Source of the DNA: JAICXG01 sp036494545
GTDB taxonomy: Bacteria > Verrucomicrobiota > Verrucomicrobiia > Chthoniobacterales > UBA10450
Assembly: GCA_036494545.1 (NCBI GenBank)
Contig: DASXOB010000003.1
Location: forward strand, 1 to 64,000
Direction of reading: 5' to 3'
DNA length: 64,000 bases
Shown here in pieces: positions 32,594-41,712 of the stretch. The notes below the pieces were generated by a model, which saw nothing but the letters and a program-made list of their open reading frames with translations, had not been told where the DNA came from and searched no databases. Numbering within the stretch: position 1 is the first letter of the stretch; each line of letters starts with the position of its first letter. The translations under genes were made by a program, and so were the position numbers.

Positions 32594-34876
32594 TCATTGT
32601 TCCACAACGAACTGATAGACTTGAAGTTTGCCACCTGGCCTGCTTAAAAACGCCAGCTTTCTCTTCTGTAAATCAGGCAGGATTTCGCCATATAGGCGGC
32701 TGGGAGTGAGTGAGCCGCTGCGTCCCGGATTCGCCGCGAACGTGTGAGTAAGTTGCGTCTTTGTGAGTTCGATCCTGCCTGCCTTGGCGTCTCCGGCAAA
32801 CTTACTCCGGATCCCTGCGATGACCATATCAGCTTGATCCCGAATCTCACCTTTGCGACCGATCGTATCGAGCCGACGCGAGGCGCGCAGACAATACCTA
32901 CCGTGTTCGGCTGCGAGACGCAGAGTGTCAGGCTGGATGACTTGCCAGTCTCGTTTTCGATCTCGCGCCCACCGGCACGCCTCAAAGATCATCGCTAGTT
33001 TAAGGATCTTTGATCCTTCCTCAGCCAGGGCGCTCGTCTGTGTCTCCGAAGCCGCCGAAGCCGCATCGACATCGGTCACGTTGATTATCTCGGCTCGATT
33101 GGCATCCTGGAGCTCTTTCCACAACTCCATTGAGCGACCTAAAAGAGGTTGAAACTTACCTTCCAGTTCTAGTAGTGGCCGAAAGAGGTCGACAACATCT
33201 TTAAAGCGATCGGATTCAAAGTCCGGCGGCCAATAGATTTTTCGAGCAAGGGTTTCCGACACGTAGTAGTTGACCCGTCGCCGCATGCCATCCTTCGCAT
33301 CCAGACCGTTGAACCGGCAATTATTGTAAGTCGTGCCAATTAAAATGGAGGCGCTTACTTCTGGGATCCTTCTGGCCGTGCTGCTGTCATCCTCATCCGC
33401 CTGTCGAATGTAGTTTTGAGACCAGGGACCGCAGTCGTAGAGGCGAAGAAAACGCTTGGAAACCTGCTTTCCCGCGGCGTCATTTGACCAGTTCGAAAGA
33501 AGAGTATTCCCCTCATCTTCGATCAGGAGCCGGTCCGGCTGGCCTTGGAAGCTTTTGAAGAGTGCCTGCTCACTCGTGGCACCCTCTAGGAAAGCGTCAC
33601 TTGGCAGAATTGCGCGCGCCACCCGCTCGGCAAGACCAATCGTTGTGCTCTTGCGAAAGCCCGGAGGACTTACAAGCACATTGAAAATATTGGTAAACTT
33701 GCGTGGCCCAAAAACCATCCACACTTTGCGCCCGAGAAGGCGAGCAACTATCGGGAGGATCGCCCCGATGAGGAGGCTGTCCTCGCTCTCCGAGTAGTCC
33801 CGAGCGAATTTAATAAAGTCCTCCAGAATACTATCGGCCGGCCAGACGGCGTCATGAGATTCTAGGTATGTTGAATTTGTGGAAGTTTCTTCATCACTCG
33901 CTCCGCTTGGACAGGAAAGTTCGGCAAACGCCACATTTTCAACATACCCCCCCACGGGGACACGCGACGACTTAGCAGATGACACAAGACGCTCCAGTTC
34001 GGAACGACAGTCTTCGGGCAACTGCGCGTCCCGGCGCTCAAGCCAATCGACGATATCGCCGCCTTCTGGCACGCCGGGCAACTCGGTAATCGTAACAGAA
34101 GCCGGCGGATTGAGCCGCTGCAACAGGTCGATGACAACCTTTGCGTATGCCCGTCCAGGTTCATTATTATCGGGCAAGATAATTACCTCCCGCCCGGCCA
34201 AAGGCGACCAATCAGTCTTTTGCGGGCTCTTTGCGCCGTGTGCGCTGGTTGTCGCAAGCAGCGACAGTGTTGCAAGCGCACAAGCGCACTTTTCTCCCTC
34301 AACAATATAGACGGGCTCTTCTACGCGGGTAAGTAAGTCGGGCAGACCAAAAAGCGGTAACGGCGAAGGCGGATCTTTGGCTAGCCATTTGCCACCAGAG
34401 TCTCTCGAGAACGGTCGGTATTCTTTGTCACCTGGATCGTCGTTATGGAACCTCACGACGACAAAGAAACGCTCAACGCCGGAGGTATGATACCAATCGC
34501 GCCGAGTCTCTTTATAAGGACCGTTCTGACTATCTTTCGCGAGATATACCGCTTGAACGGCTACCGCTTCCGCAAGGGTGTCGTAGCCCCGCTGAGACGA
34601 CGCACGTGAACGGTGAGTGCCATTGTAGGCCGCGGCCGGTCCGCAAGTAACCCCGACAAGTTCAAAGATACGCTTCCTGTGCAACTGTCCATCGGACCCA
34701 GGAAATTGGACGCATCCGTACTTTCCGTTCGGGTTAATGAAGAGATGCTCACCTTTGCGATCGCCGCCAGTTTCAGCACAAGCCGGGCAGCGAGCGATCG
34801 TTTTGCCACCCTTGTTACGCACCTTATCGAGTTTCGAAAGATCGAGTCGAGCCTCGGTTCCATTGTGGGCACTCAT
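32594..34876 (-). CDS. Primase-helicase (zinc finger, Toprim, DUF3987-like ATPase)
   Basis: A 760-aa protein. The N-terminus has a CHC2-like zinc site (C30-x2-C33...C55). A Toprim domain follows with E194-x-E196 in YIVEGEKCA and D236 in VIILPDNNEPG. The C-terminal half is a DUF3987-type P-loop ATPase (SPPGFRKSTT, about residue 410; Walker B-like LLIEDEGN). Such fusions prime and unwind DNA for phages, satellites and integrative elements. ATG 34876 overlaps the stop of the upstream small gene (ATGA). It contains the 40-bp sequence repeated at 23414-23453. Confidence 0.85.
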   Translation of the reverse strand: MSAHNGTEARLDLSKLDKVRNKGGKTIARCPACAETGGDRKGEHLFINPNGKYGCVQFPGSDGQLHRKRIFELVGVTCGPAAAYNGTHRSRASSQRGYDTLAEAVAVQAVYLAKDSQNGPYKETRRDWYHTSGVERFFVVVRFHNDDPGDKEYRPFSRDSGGKWLAKDPPSPLPLFGLPDLLTRVEEPVYIVEGEKCACALATLSLLATTSAHGAKSPQKTDWSPLAGREVIILPDNNEPGRAYAKVVIDLLQRLNPPASVTITELPGVPEGGDIVDWLERRDAQLPEDCRSELERLVSSAKSSRVPVGGYVENVAFAELSCPSGASDEETSTNSTYLESHDAVWPADSILEDFIKFARDYSESEDSLLIGAILPIVARLLGRKVWMVFGPRKFTNIFNVLVSPPGFRKSTTIGLAERVARAILPSDAFLEGATSEQALFKSFQGQPDRLLIEDEGNTLLSNWSNDAAGKQVSKRFLRLYDCGPWSQNYIRQADEDDSSTARRIPEVSASILIGTTYNNCRFNGLDAKDGMRRRVNYYVSETLARKIYWPPDFESDRFKDVVDLFRPLLELEGKFQPLLGRSMELWKELQDANRAEIINVTDVDAASAASETQTSALAEEGSKILKLAMIFEACRWARDRKRDWQVIQPDTLRLAAEHGRYCLRASRRLDTIGRKGEIRDQADMVIAGIRSKFAGDAKAGRIELTKTQLTHTFAANPGRSGSLTPSRLYGEILPDLQKRKLAFLSRPGGKLQVYQFVVEQ
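33914..33953 (+). repeat. 40-bp segment shared (inverted) with 23414-23453
   Basis: It lies inside the primase-helicase coding sequence, where it encodes VGGYVENVAFAELS. It is identical over 40 bp to the reverse complement of 23414-23453. As it is coding here and non-coding there, the copy near 23470 is probably the derived one. Confidence 0.85.
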
Positions 34877-35139
34877 GGAATCATTCCGTTAATGCGACCT
34901 CGCCGGGCCTTTGAGCTAAGTGCACCTATCTGGCGCCGAAACGCGGATAAATGAGTTCGTTTGCCAGTAACTCGAAACGCTACCAACATTTGAGCTGCCT
35001 GGATCCGCCAAGCAGTAAGGATTTCTTGCGATGTTGGAAGCCGGTGATATGGTTGGTGGAGATTCGATTTAGTCGAGATGGGCGCGCTCTGGTCGGCGCG
35101 CCTTCTCCTTTTAGGAGGCGAGTGAGTCCGATTAGCCAC
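34873..35139 (-). CDS. Small basic protein between HTH and primase genes
   Basis: An 88-aa basic protein starting at GTG 35139, which overlaps the TAG stop of the HTH gene (TAGTG). A good ribosome-binding site (GGGAGGTG) lies just upstream, inside the end of the HTH gene. Its stop overlaps the primase ATG. It is rich in Arg and Lys (SPPKRRRRADQSA) with a helical C-terminus. No family recognised. The double overlap is the best evidence that it is translated. Confidence 0.55.
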   Translation of the reverse strand: MANRTHSPPKRRRRADQSAPISTKSNLHQPYHRLPTSQEILTAWRIQAAQMLVAFRVTGKRTHLSAFRRQIGALSSKARRGRINGMIP

Positions 35140-35378
35140 TACTTCACCTCCCTTATTTCGTAGCGTTCCAGTGCAGCCTTCACCCGCGCCAGGTTGAAGC
35201 GGACAAGCCGCGGCGACAGTCGGACAATCGGAATGCGTTTTTCCCTTACCCAATTGTCGATAGTACGGCATGAGACCGAATGCCGTTGTGCAACAACCTT
35301 CTTAGGAACGAGTCCCGAGTCATCTGCAGCCGCCCCGGTAGCTGGCGCGTGTCCGCGCTGAGTGTTTAGAATCTTCAT
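35139..35378 (-). CDS. HTH_17 excisionase-like protein
   Basis: A 79-aa protein starting MKILNTQRGH. Residues about 24-75 (VPKKVVAQRHSVSCRTIDNW...IPIVRLSPRLVRFNLARVKAAL) match the MerR-type winged HTH of phage excisionases. It heads the small-protein/primase operon. Likely roles are directionality factor for the integrase and operon regulator. Confidence 0.75.
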   Translation of the reverse strand: MKILNTQRGHAPATGAAADDSGLVPKKVVAQRHSVSCRTIDNWVREKRIPIVRLSPRLVRFNLARVKAALERYEIREVK

Positions 35379-35462
35379 GCGACGCGACAATGGCGCATCG
35401 CCCCACTAGATGCGTTACGTTCCCACAACTATTTTTTGTAACACAAATTCAAACTACTAGTC

Positions 35463-36434
35463 TCACCCCCACCACTTCCAGATCGGAACTCCTCGAATGG
35501 TTTTCGGGTCGGGAACCACCAATTGCCTGACAAACTGCGTTAATTTAGGTGATTTGGACTTGGACTGCTTACCTCCGGAAAATCGGAGTCCGCGGGTAAT
35601 CCAGTGCCGGGCAAACTCTCGTGGATCTTTGTCGACTAATGGCTCGCTAAATCCGCGGTCGATGGCGGTAGCTATAACCTGATGCGCATTCCATTTGTGG
35701 CGGCGGAAAACCGGGTAACACCACCACATCCATTGCTCCAAGGGCGAGCACTTACTCGTGTCCTTCAGCGCGAGTCTAGCGGCGCGTTCCATAATGTTCG
35801 CCCATGGGCCAGGTTTCCAGGGCTGACCGGAAAGATCGGCGCCAAGTCCGCTACCCGCCCATAATTTCGCGCCTCGGGCAGTTCTGCCTGCGCTCTCACA
35901 TTCTATTATCCGTTTCGGTAGTTCTGCCAGCGCCTCAGCCTGGATGGCCTGCCACCTCTCATCATCACTTCCTGTCCACGCGGCGCGGTTGTGATTGAAA
36001 GCAAGCCACGCATCTAAAGACCGTTCCGCTTCAAACCAAGAGCAAAAACTACGAATTTGTTCCAATACGGCGCTGGTATCTTTGATTCCTGGCCATTCGA
36101 CACGCTCCACCTTCTGCAACGCATGCACTTCTCCCCAGTATAACCGACGCGCTGCGGTCATTCCTCCCAACCCATTGGGAGCAACTGCCAACATGTAACA
36201 CTCGTAGAGCGTAGCATTGGGCTCGTGGCTTGAGGCGTGGATTCTCTTTTGCAATGCGTCGAAGAGACAGTCGTTTTGAAAGCGTATCTTATCCGGTCGC
36301 GCTGTCCGCATCTGTTCGAAATGTTGATTCTCGAGATCAAATACAGCTTGTTGCCAGAGCTGAACCAGATTGGCACCACGGCTAGGCCCTCGTGCCGGTC
36401 TTCCCTTCTTCTCGCTTACCCTTTTTGTTTTCAT
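35463..36434 (-). CDS. Unrecognised 323-aa element protein
   Basis: Starts with a basic segment (MKTKRVSEKKGRPARGPSRG), followed by a Trp-rich helical protein (ARRLYWGEVHALQKVERVEW, PLEQWMWWCYPVFRRHKWNAH) and a basic tail. No known domain recognised. It sits between the integrase and the HTH/primase genes, all on the minus strand, so a role in replication or transfer of the element is plausible. Confidence 0.65.
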   Translation of the reverse strand: MKTKRVSEKKGRPARGPSRGANLVQLWQQAVFDLENQHFEQMRTARPDKIRFQNDCLFDALQKRIHASSHEPNATLYECYMLAVAPNGLGGMTAARRLYWGEVHALQKVERVEWPGIKDTSAVLEQIRSFCSWFEAERSLDAWLAFNHNRAAWTGSDDERWQAIQAEALAELPKRIIECESAGRTARGAKLWAGSGLGADLSGQPWKPGPWANIMERAARLALKDTSKCSPLEQWMWWCYPVFRRHKWNAHQVIATAIDRGFSEPLVDKDPREFARHWITRGLRFSGGKQSKSKSPKLTQFVRQLVVPDPKTIRGVPIWKWWG

Positions 36435-36545
36435 ATTTTGTCAGGGTGGGATGGTTTACATCACCACGCGCATAGGGCGGCAAGTGACCCCCTCCCCCGC
36501 CCTTGACGGCGTCGCCCGTGCTCCCAATGCAAACTGCTAAAGCTA

Positions 36546-37703
36546 TCATCCGTGCATCTGAACCACATTCGCGGCAGTGGTAGGCATGATGTTCCAGTAA
36601 CGCTCAGCCTGCTTCGGCCGCACTAACTCCCGGTAGTGTTGAAAGACAAGGTTTGCGTTTGTGTGCCCGAGTTCCAGCGCGAGGGCCGCGGCATCCTTGA
36701 ATCGGGCCAGGTGATAGCTCGCAAAGCCATGCCTCAATGCATTCTGCGGCCATTGCGTGATTCCGGCGGCTTCTCTCGCCTGATCAAGCAACACCCGAAA
36801 CTCTGCTGGTGTCACCGCACCGCGCGGCTGTGCATACGGCCGGAGCCACTCTGCCAGGTTAGGCTGGATCTTCACGAACCGGCGGCGCGCGCTCTTGGCC
36901 TTGGAAGCTACGACCTCGATTAGACCGCTTTCCAGGTCGATCTCTTTCCAGTCCAGTCGCTCCAACTCTGCGCGGCGAAGTCCGGCAAACGCGCCGATTG
37001 CCACATAAGGCAAGAGAGGTGCCGGCGCTTTCTCTAACAACGCCGCGGTTTGTTCAACGGTCAGGATACCAACAACGCCTTCAACGACTTTCGCCTTCGC
37101 GCTCTTCTCCGCCGGGTTGCCGACACAGTAACCGCGTTCCCGGGCAAAGTTGAACGCAACGATCAGCACGCGCCGGAAATTATTGCGAGTCGTAGCGGCC
37201 AACCGCCTGCCAGTTTCCCTGTCACTCAAACTTCGCAGCCAACCGTCAACGTCAGTTGCGGTGATCTCAGCCACGGGCTTACCATTGAAAGTGCTCGCGA
37301 ATTGCCCCAGGCGGCTCCGTAGATCGCTTAGGTAACGCTCGCTCGCACCGTCGGCGGCTTTGACCTTTACCAGCTCATCGACGAGTTCCGCGGCCGTGCG
37401 GGATTGATTCGCCGCTTGCAGGTACGGCAGATAGAAGTTCACCGCATCGCGGAGAGTCACAGCGTACGGACTGAGCAGGTCACAACATTCAAGATATTCC
37501 GCGCGCTGCCGTTCGGTAAACGATGTTCCTGCTGTCCCGTAGTTCTCCCGCTCGATTAGCTTTCCGTCGAGAAAAGTCTTTGCTTCTATCTTGTCTTTGA
37601 AGAATCGACGGTTGCGACCCTTTCCAGCTTTCGGCCAGGTGACACAGTAAAGCCGCCGTTCGCCAAACCTTACCCGCGAGAGTGTAGTCGCAGTCTTGCG
37701 CAT
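36546..37703 (-). CDS. Tyrosine recombinase (integrase) of the tRNA-Leu element
   Basis: A 385-aa phage-type integrase. The SAM-like core-binding domain spans about 85-200. The catalytic domain shows R243 (FAGLRRAEL), K268 (VASKAKS), R324 (NALRHGFASYH; the usual HxxR His is Asn), H347 (ELGHTN) and the nucleophile Y357 (VFQHYREL). It ends the element 76 bp from the right attachment site and reads inwards, so its promoter lies between the gene and the repeat. The target is the anticodon-to-3' part of tRNA-Leu. Confidence 0.93.
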   Translation of the reverse strand: MRKTATTLSRVRFGERRLYCVTWPKAGKGRNRRFFKDKIEAKTFLDGKLIERENYGTAGTSFTERQRAEYLECCDLLSPYAVTLRDAVNFYLPYLQAANQSRTAAELVDELVKVKAADGASERYLSDLRSRLGQFASTFNGKPVAEITATDVDGWLRSLSDRETGRRLAATTRNNFRRVLIVAFNFARERGYCVGNPAEKSAKAKVVEGVVGILTVEQTAALLEKAPAPLLPYVAIGAFAGLRRAELERLDWKEIDLESGLIEVVASKAKSARRRFVKIQPNLAEWLRPYAQPRGAVTPAEFRVLLDQAREAAGITQWPQNALRHGFASYHLARFKDAAALALELGHTNANLVFQHYRELVRPKQAERYWNIMPTTAANVVQMHG

Positions 37704-37778
37704 AGTGTCGCAAGAATACGAAAAGAGGCTCTATCTGTCAACTATTCGTCAACTTTACTTCTTACGCGAGGGAAGCAT

Positions 37779-37837
37779 ACGGACTTAAAATCCGTTGGGC
37801 GTAACAGCCCGTGCCGGTTCGAGTCCGGCCATCGGCA
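37779..37837 (+). repeat. Right attachment site (duplicated tRNA-Leu 3' part)
   Basis: 59 nt identical to 16856-16914. It lacks the tRNA 5' half and so is not a functional gene. The short repeats CTGTCAACTA and ATTCGTCAACT lie just inside at 37735-37754, matching those inside the left end. Confidence 0.9.
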
Positions 37838-37927
37838 CGTCTGAGATTTTGGCAGCCGGACCATGAGTCATCGGCGGCCCAGGTGGATTTCCCTAGGCCG
37901 CCGCAGTGACTCTGTAGAACAATAATT

Positions 37928-39034
37928 CTATTGCACAGCTATCCCCTGGATACTCAAAGGCAAATCACCCTGCGTGAAAAGCGGAGTGAGGCTGCTGCCC
38001 GCAATTTGAAAGATGGCGATCTCACCGGTGGTCGACTTCAGAACGTAGAGATACTTGCCGTCCGGTGAAGCCGCAAGATCAATCGGATTACTTCCGTCAC
38101 CCGTGGAACCCGCTTCTGCGTCAAGCAGGGTCAAATCCCCGGCCGTGCCGATCTGATAGGCTGCGATAGTGGCCGACCCGGTGTTGACGATCCAGGCGAT
38201 GTTTCCGGTTGTTGCCACCCAGCACGAGCCGCTTTGCTCGTTAGGCACTGCCGGGCTAACTGCTGCGAGATGAGGGCCGTTCGTCAAACGATAGGATGAG
38301 ACGGTCGCCGCCATCGGCAGCCGATTTTCCACTTCCGAGACGATGACAGAGTCAGAAGGGCCAAAGGCGAAGCCGAAAGGTGTCTTGCCGCGGGAGGCCT
38401 GCGCAAGCGGCAGGCCAACCTGACCACTCGATGAGACTTGAAAGATATCAATGAGGTTAGTGCCCTTTTCCGTGACCAGGAGTTGCCCGCCATCGGGGAT
38501 AAAGCTTACTTCTGCCGGCATGGCCAAAGCTCCACCCGCCAACGGTTGAGTCGAGGACGGGATCGCCTGGAGAATACCGCTATCCGTCACTGTGAATCCT
38601 TTGACATTGGCTTCACCCAGTTGATTGAGCACATAGACCAAACTGTTGTGAATGGTAACACTCACCGGAAAGGAGCCTCCCGAGGAAATAATGCTTCCGA
38701 ATTGCAGGCCAGTCGCCGTGACGCGAAACGCAGTCAGGTCCCCGCTCGCTGGATTGACAGCAAGTAACAGCTTGCCGTCGGCGCGCAAAGCAATTGCGCC
38801 CTGCGACGCGAGTGGGTCGAGTGTCACCCCCGTGCCTAGACCGCGGGTACGGATCTCCTGGGCAAAGGTTAATGAACCATCGGAAGCACGATCGAAGGCC
38901 AGGACGGAGTTGGCAAGCGAGTTACTCATTACGTAAAGCTTGCCGCTAGCCGCGCCTGCCTCGGCGCCATTGGTCGATGGCGCCGCTATTGCGGCACCGA
39001 GAAGTAGAACTGCGAGGTTAAGATACTTTGTCAT
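37928..39034 (-). CDS. Secreted lactonase-family (7-bladed) beta-propeller protein
   Basis: A 368-aa protein starting MTKYLNLAVLLLGAAIAAPS, a signal peptide. Repeats such as GKLYVMSNSLANSVLAFDR, GAIALRADGKLLLAVNP and PIDLAASPDGKYLYVL follow the YVTN/lactonase (PF10282) pattern. Enzymatic activity is not certain, since many family members are uncharacterised. A longer in-frame start (39169) adds a basic, non-signal stretch and is less likely. It is the first chromosomal gene beyond the element. Confidence 0.78.
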   Translation of the reverse strand: MTKYLNLAVLLLGAAIAAPSTNGAEAGAASGKLYVMSNSLANSVLAFDRASDGSLTFAQEIRTRGLGTGVTLDPLASQGAIALRADGKLLLAVNPASGDLTAFRVTATGLQFGSIISSGGSFPVSVTIHNSLVYVLNQLGEANVKGFTVTDSGILQAIPSSTQPLAGGALAMPAEVSFIPDGGQLLVTEKGTNLIDIFQVSSSGQVGLPLAQASRGKTPFGFAFGPSDSVIVSEVENRLPMAATVSSYRLTNGPHLAAVSPAVPNEQSGSCWVATTGNIAWIVNTGSATIAAYQIGTAGDLTLLDAEAGSTGDGSNPIDLAASPDGKYLYVLKSTTGEIAIFQIAGSSLTPLFTQGDLPLSIQGIAVQ

Positions 39035-39879
39035 GTTGGCTTCGAGCGCCGAGTGCTCTTCGTTATTCCCGAAATCTTTTGGATCGGACTGACAGGCCGA
39101 TCTCTTAGAAATGCACAAGCTTCGTTTAACGAAGAACTTGAACCAGCCTTGGAAAGATAGATTAATCATAGGCTAGTAAAATTTCTGGCATCCGCTCCGG
39201 CCCTGAGTGCGTGTAGACGGATTCGATCCGCCCAATCCTCTCACCGCTAGCCTATTGGCTTAGGCGGATAATGTCCGCGCCTAATACGCAGGTAAGTGAC
39301 GTAAAGAGAACGATTCTTGCGAGGGATCCTGCCTCGATTGTTATCCCACACCATCCACCAAGCTTCTCGATCGGAAAACTACGGGTTAGCTCCGCCGGTG
39401 GTTCGGCTGGTGGCGCGCATGCCCTTTATTGTGCGATCACTAACATACCCACCCGCGATCGCCTGGATTGCGCCAGGGCGTTGACGACGGGTTTGCCACT
39501 TTATTCCCTCACCCAAATGTCACCACTGCCGCTTAGTCCATTCCTTCCGCTCTTTCTTTTCGCGACGGATAACGATCCCATCCCCCCTTATCGGATCGAT
39601 GACTTAAAGTCCGTCCTCGATCAGCTAAGAATGCAAAATTACTGTGCAATAGCTTTTACGGATAGTTCCTGAGATGCTTTCCAATATTGGAATAAAATGT
39701 CCGATGGGGCTAAGGTTAACAAAAGCCGGTCGCGCTCGCTCTGCAACATCCTGAATGGATGCCGAGCCAGCCTGCTGACGAATACAAAATTCAGGCTCGA
39801 CATCTCTAACAGAATTCTCCATTCTCCGTCGCAGACCACTTCTACGCAGCGCAACCAACTGGCCTAACGAAAGGTCCAA
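39035..39879. other. Gene-poor 845-bp interval
   Basis: No supportable gene. The longest frames lack family resemblance and good start context. A CCTAACGA copy lies at 39863, 10 bp ahead of the oxidase ATG. The interval contains the promoters of two divergent secreted-protein genes, not located precisely. Confidence 0.45.
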
Positions 39880-41712
39880 ATGAAAACATCGGTTCTTGGC
39901 TGGGTGATCACCCGGCTATCAGGTGGCCCCGTGACGGCCCGCATCGTCAGTCTGGCGATTGTTATTGTCACATCGCTTTCTTTCGCCCGGGCGCAGTCGC
40001 CCGTGACCGACGGAGAATGGACGACCCTTCCTACACTCATGCCGATCAATCCCATTCATTGCGGCATGCTGCGCGATGGAAAGATTCTGGTCGTCGCTGG
40101 TTCCGAAAACGATCCGACAGAAGACGATTACTACGCCGGTGTCTTCGATCCGGCTACCGGCAACACGGCGGTGCAGGAATTGCCATGGGATGTCTTTTGT
40201 AACGGGATGGTCGCGCTACCCGACGGCCGCTTTATCGTCGCTGGTGGCACGACGCGGTACGATCCGTTTGAAGGCGAACCGCGTGTGACCGTTTTCGATC
40301 CGTCGACCGAGAAATTCAATACGGTCGAGCCGATGGCGGATGGCCGTTGGTATGCGACCGCGACGAATCTTGGCAATGGAAGTCTGATGGCGTTCTCGGG
40401 ATTGGGCGATCGAGGGGTAAACAATACGGTGGAGATTTATAACCTGGCGACGGGTTGGAGTCCGGAATATGTCGCGCCCTGGATTCCGCCGTTATACCCG
40501 CGAATGCACCTCTTGCCTAACGGCACCGTGGTTTACACGAGTCCAACAAACACCACGAGCATCTTCGATCCTTCCTCGCAGACCTGGACCGTCGGGATCG
40601 CGCACTCCATTTACCCTAACGATCGGACGTATGGCACCGCTGTCATCCTGCCACTACGGCCAGAGACAGGATATGCGCCTAAGATCGTGATCATGGGCGG
40701 TTCCAGCCCGGCAACAAGCACCGTTGAGTTACTTGACCTTTCTGTGCCGACTCCCGCCTGGCGTTCGCTCCCCCCAATGTCGGAACCGCGAATCGAGATG
40801 AACGCCGTGATTCTGCCAACTGGAAAAGTGCTCGCGCTCGGCGGCTCGGTGATCGACGAGAACCCGAACACAGCAAGTCTGAACGGCGATCTCTTCGATC
40901 CGGTGAGCGAGACGTGGAGTACGGCTGGCGTAGCAACTTATCCGCGTCTCTACCACTCGGTGGCTTTGCTCCTGCCCGACGCCACGGTCTGGGTCGCCGG
41001 GAGCAATCCGGTCCGCGGAACTTACGAACAGCATATGGAGATTTATTCTCCGGCCTACTTATTCACCACCGACGGGACCGGCAATATTATCCCCGCCACG
41101 CGACCCGTGATCATGAACGCCGCGACAGAGGTTGGTTATGGCGCGCCCTTCAAAATGGCCACGCCCGATGCAGCCAGCATTAGTTCGGTCGTACTCGTTA
41201 GGCCAGGCGCAGTCACCCATGCCTTCGACATGGAGCAGCGCCTGATCGGGCTCTCCTTTCGCCAAGGCAATGGCTTTCTCAAGGCGATCGCGCCGCCTAA
41301 CGGATTTCTCGCGCCGCCAGGTTATTATATGCTCTTTTTGGTCAACCAGGCGGGAGTGCCGTCGCTGGCCAGGTTTATTCACCTCACCGCCACCCCTAAT
41401 GATGTTGCACCGAATGGAAGAATCACCATTCCGGGGCGCGATCTCGTTATTAACGCGGGCGACACTGTGAATTTTTCAGGCGCGGCGGTCGATACCGATG
41501 GCACTGTGACCGCTTATTCCTGGATATTTCCGGGAGGCTCTCCTGAGAAAGTCTCCGTGCAGATTCCCGGGCCGGTGACTTTCACCGAGGTGGGCACCCA
41601 GGTGGTCTCCATGACCCCGTTCGACAATCTGGGAGTCAACGATCCCAGTCCAGCCACGCGCACAATTACGGTTCAGCCGACGCCTGAGCCGCATTTTGTG
41701 CCTAACGAATGA
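39880..41712 (+). CDS. Copper-radical oxidase (galactose/glyoxal oxidase-like, AA5) with C-terminal PKD domain
   Basis: A 610-aa secreted protein (signal about 20-38). A kelch propeller and a DUF1929 domain form a glyoxal-oxidase-like core. All active-site residues can be placed: C107 (DVFCNGM) and Y158 (GRWYATA) for the Cys-Tyr cofactor, Y358-H359 (RLYHSVALLLPD) and H447 (VTHAFDME) for copper. A PKD domain (about 505-600) closes the protein. Such enzymes oxidise alcohols or aldehydes with O2, giving H2O2; the substrate here is unknown. The gene overlaps the next one by ATGA. Two octamer copies and two CCTAACGG variants lie inside, and a third copy at the stop. Confidence 0.88.
   Translation: MKTSVLGWVITRLSGGPVTARIVSLAIVIVTSLSFARAQSPVTDGEWTTLPTLMPINPIHCGMLRDGKILVVAGSENDPTEDDYYAGVFDPATGNTAVQELPWDVFCNGMVALPDGRFIVAGGTTRYDPFEGEPRVTVFDPSTEKFNTVEPMADGRWYATATNLGNGSLMAFSGLGDRGVNNTVEIYNLATGWSPEYVAPWIPPLYPRMHLLPNGTVVYTSPTNTTSIFDPSSQTWTVGIAHSIYPNDRTYGTAVILPLRPETGYAPKIVIMGGSSPATSTVELLDLSVPTPAWRSLPPMSEPRIEMNAVILPTGKVLALGGSVIDENPNTASLNGDLFDPVSETWSTAGVATYPRLYHSVALLLPDATVWVAGSNPVRGTYEQHMEIYSPAYLFTTDGTGNIIPATRPVIMNAATEVGYGAPFKMATPDAASISSVVLVRPGAVTHAFDMEQRLIGLSFRQGNGFLKAIAPPNGFLAPPGYYMLFLVNQAGVPSLARFIHLTATPNDVAPNGRITIPGRDLVINAGDTVNFSGAAVDTDGTVTAYSWIFPGGSPEKVSVQIPGPVTFTEVGTQVVSMTPFDNLGVNDPSPATRTITVQPTPEPHFVPNE

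Larger units (their letters stand above)
16856..37837. mobile_element. ~21-kb integrated element at tRNA-Leu (integrase, primase, defence cargo)
   Basis: The element is bounded by a 59-bp perfect direct repeat covering the tRNA from the anticodon stem to the discriminator base (16856-16914 and 37779-37837). A tyrosine recombinase gene ends the right side, 76 bp from the repeat. Further element-type genes are an excisionase-like HTH protein and a primase-helicase. The cargo is small unknown genes, a PARIS-like gene, HNH proteins and a CmdTAC-like operon. The dispersed host octamer is almost absent inside, supporting foreign origin. No capsid, terminase or conjugation genes are seen, so a satellite or integrative element fits better than a complete prophage or ICE. 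Confidence 0.88.

Noticed and set aside
16915..37778. Complete prophage or conjugative element
   Set aside because: No capsid, portal, large terminase, tail, relaxase or type IV secretion genes were seen; only integration and replication genes plus cargo.
37779..37837. Second tRNA-Leu gene
   Set aside because: Only the anticodon-to-3' part is present; the acceptor 5' strand and D arm are absent. It is the attachment-site duplicate.
39271..39672. 133-codon frame on the plus strand
   Set aside because: Low-complexity composition, no family motif and no good ribosome-binding site; probably chance in a gene-poor interval.
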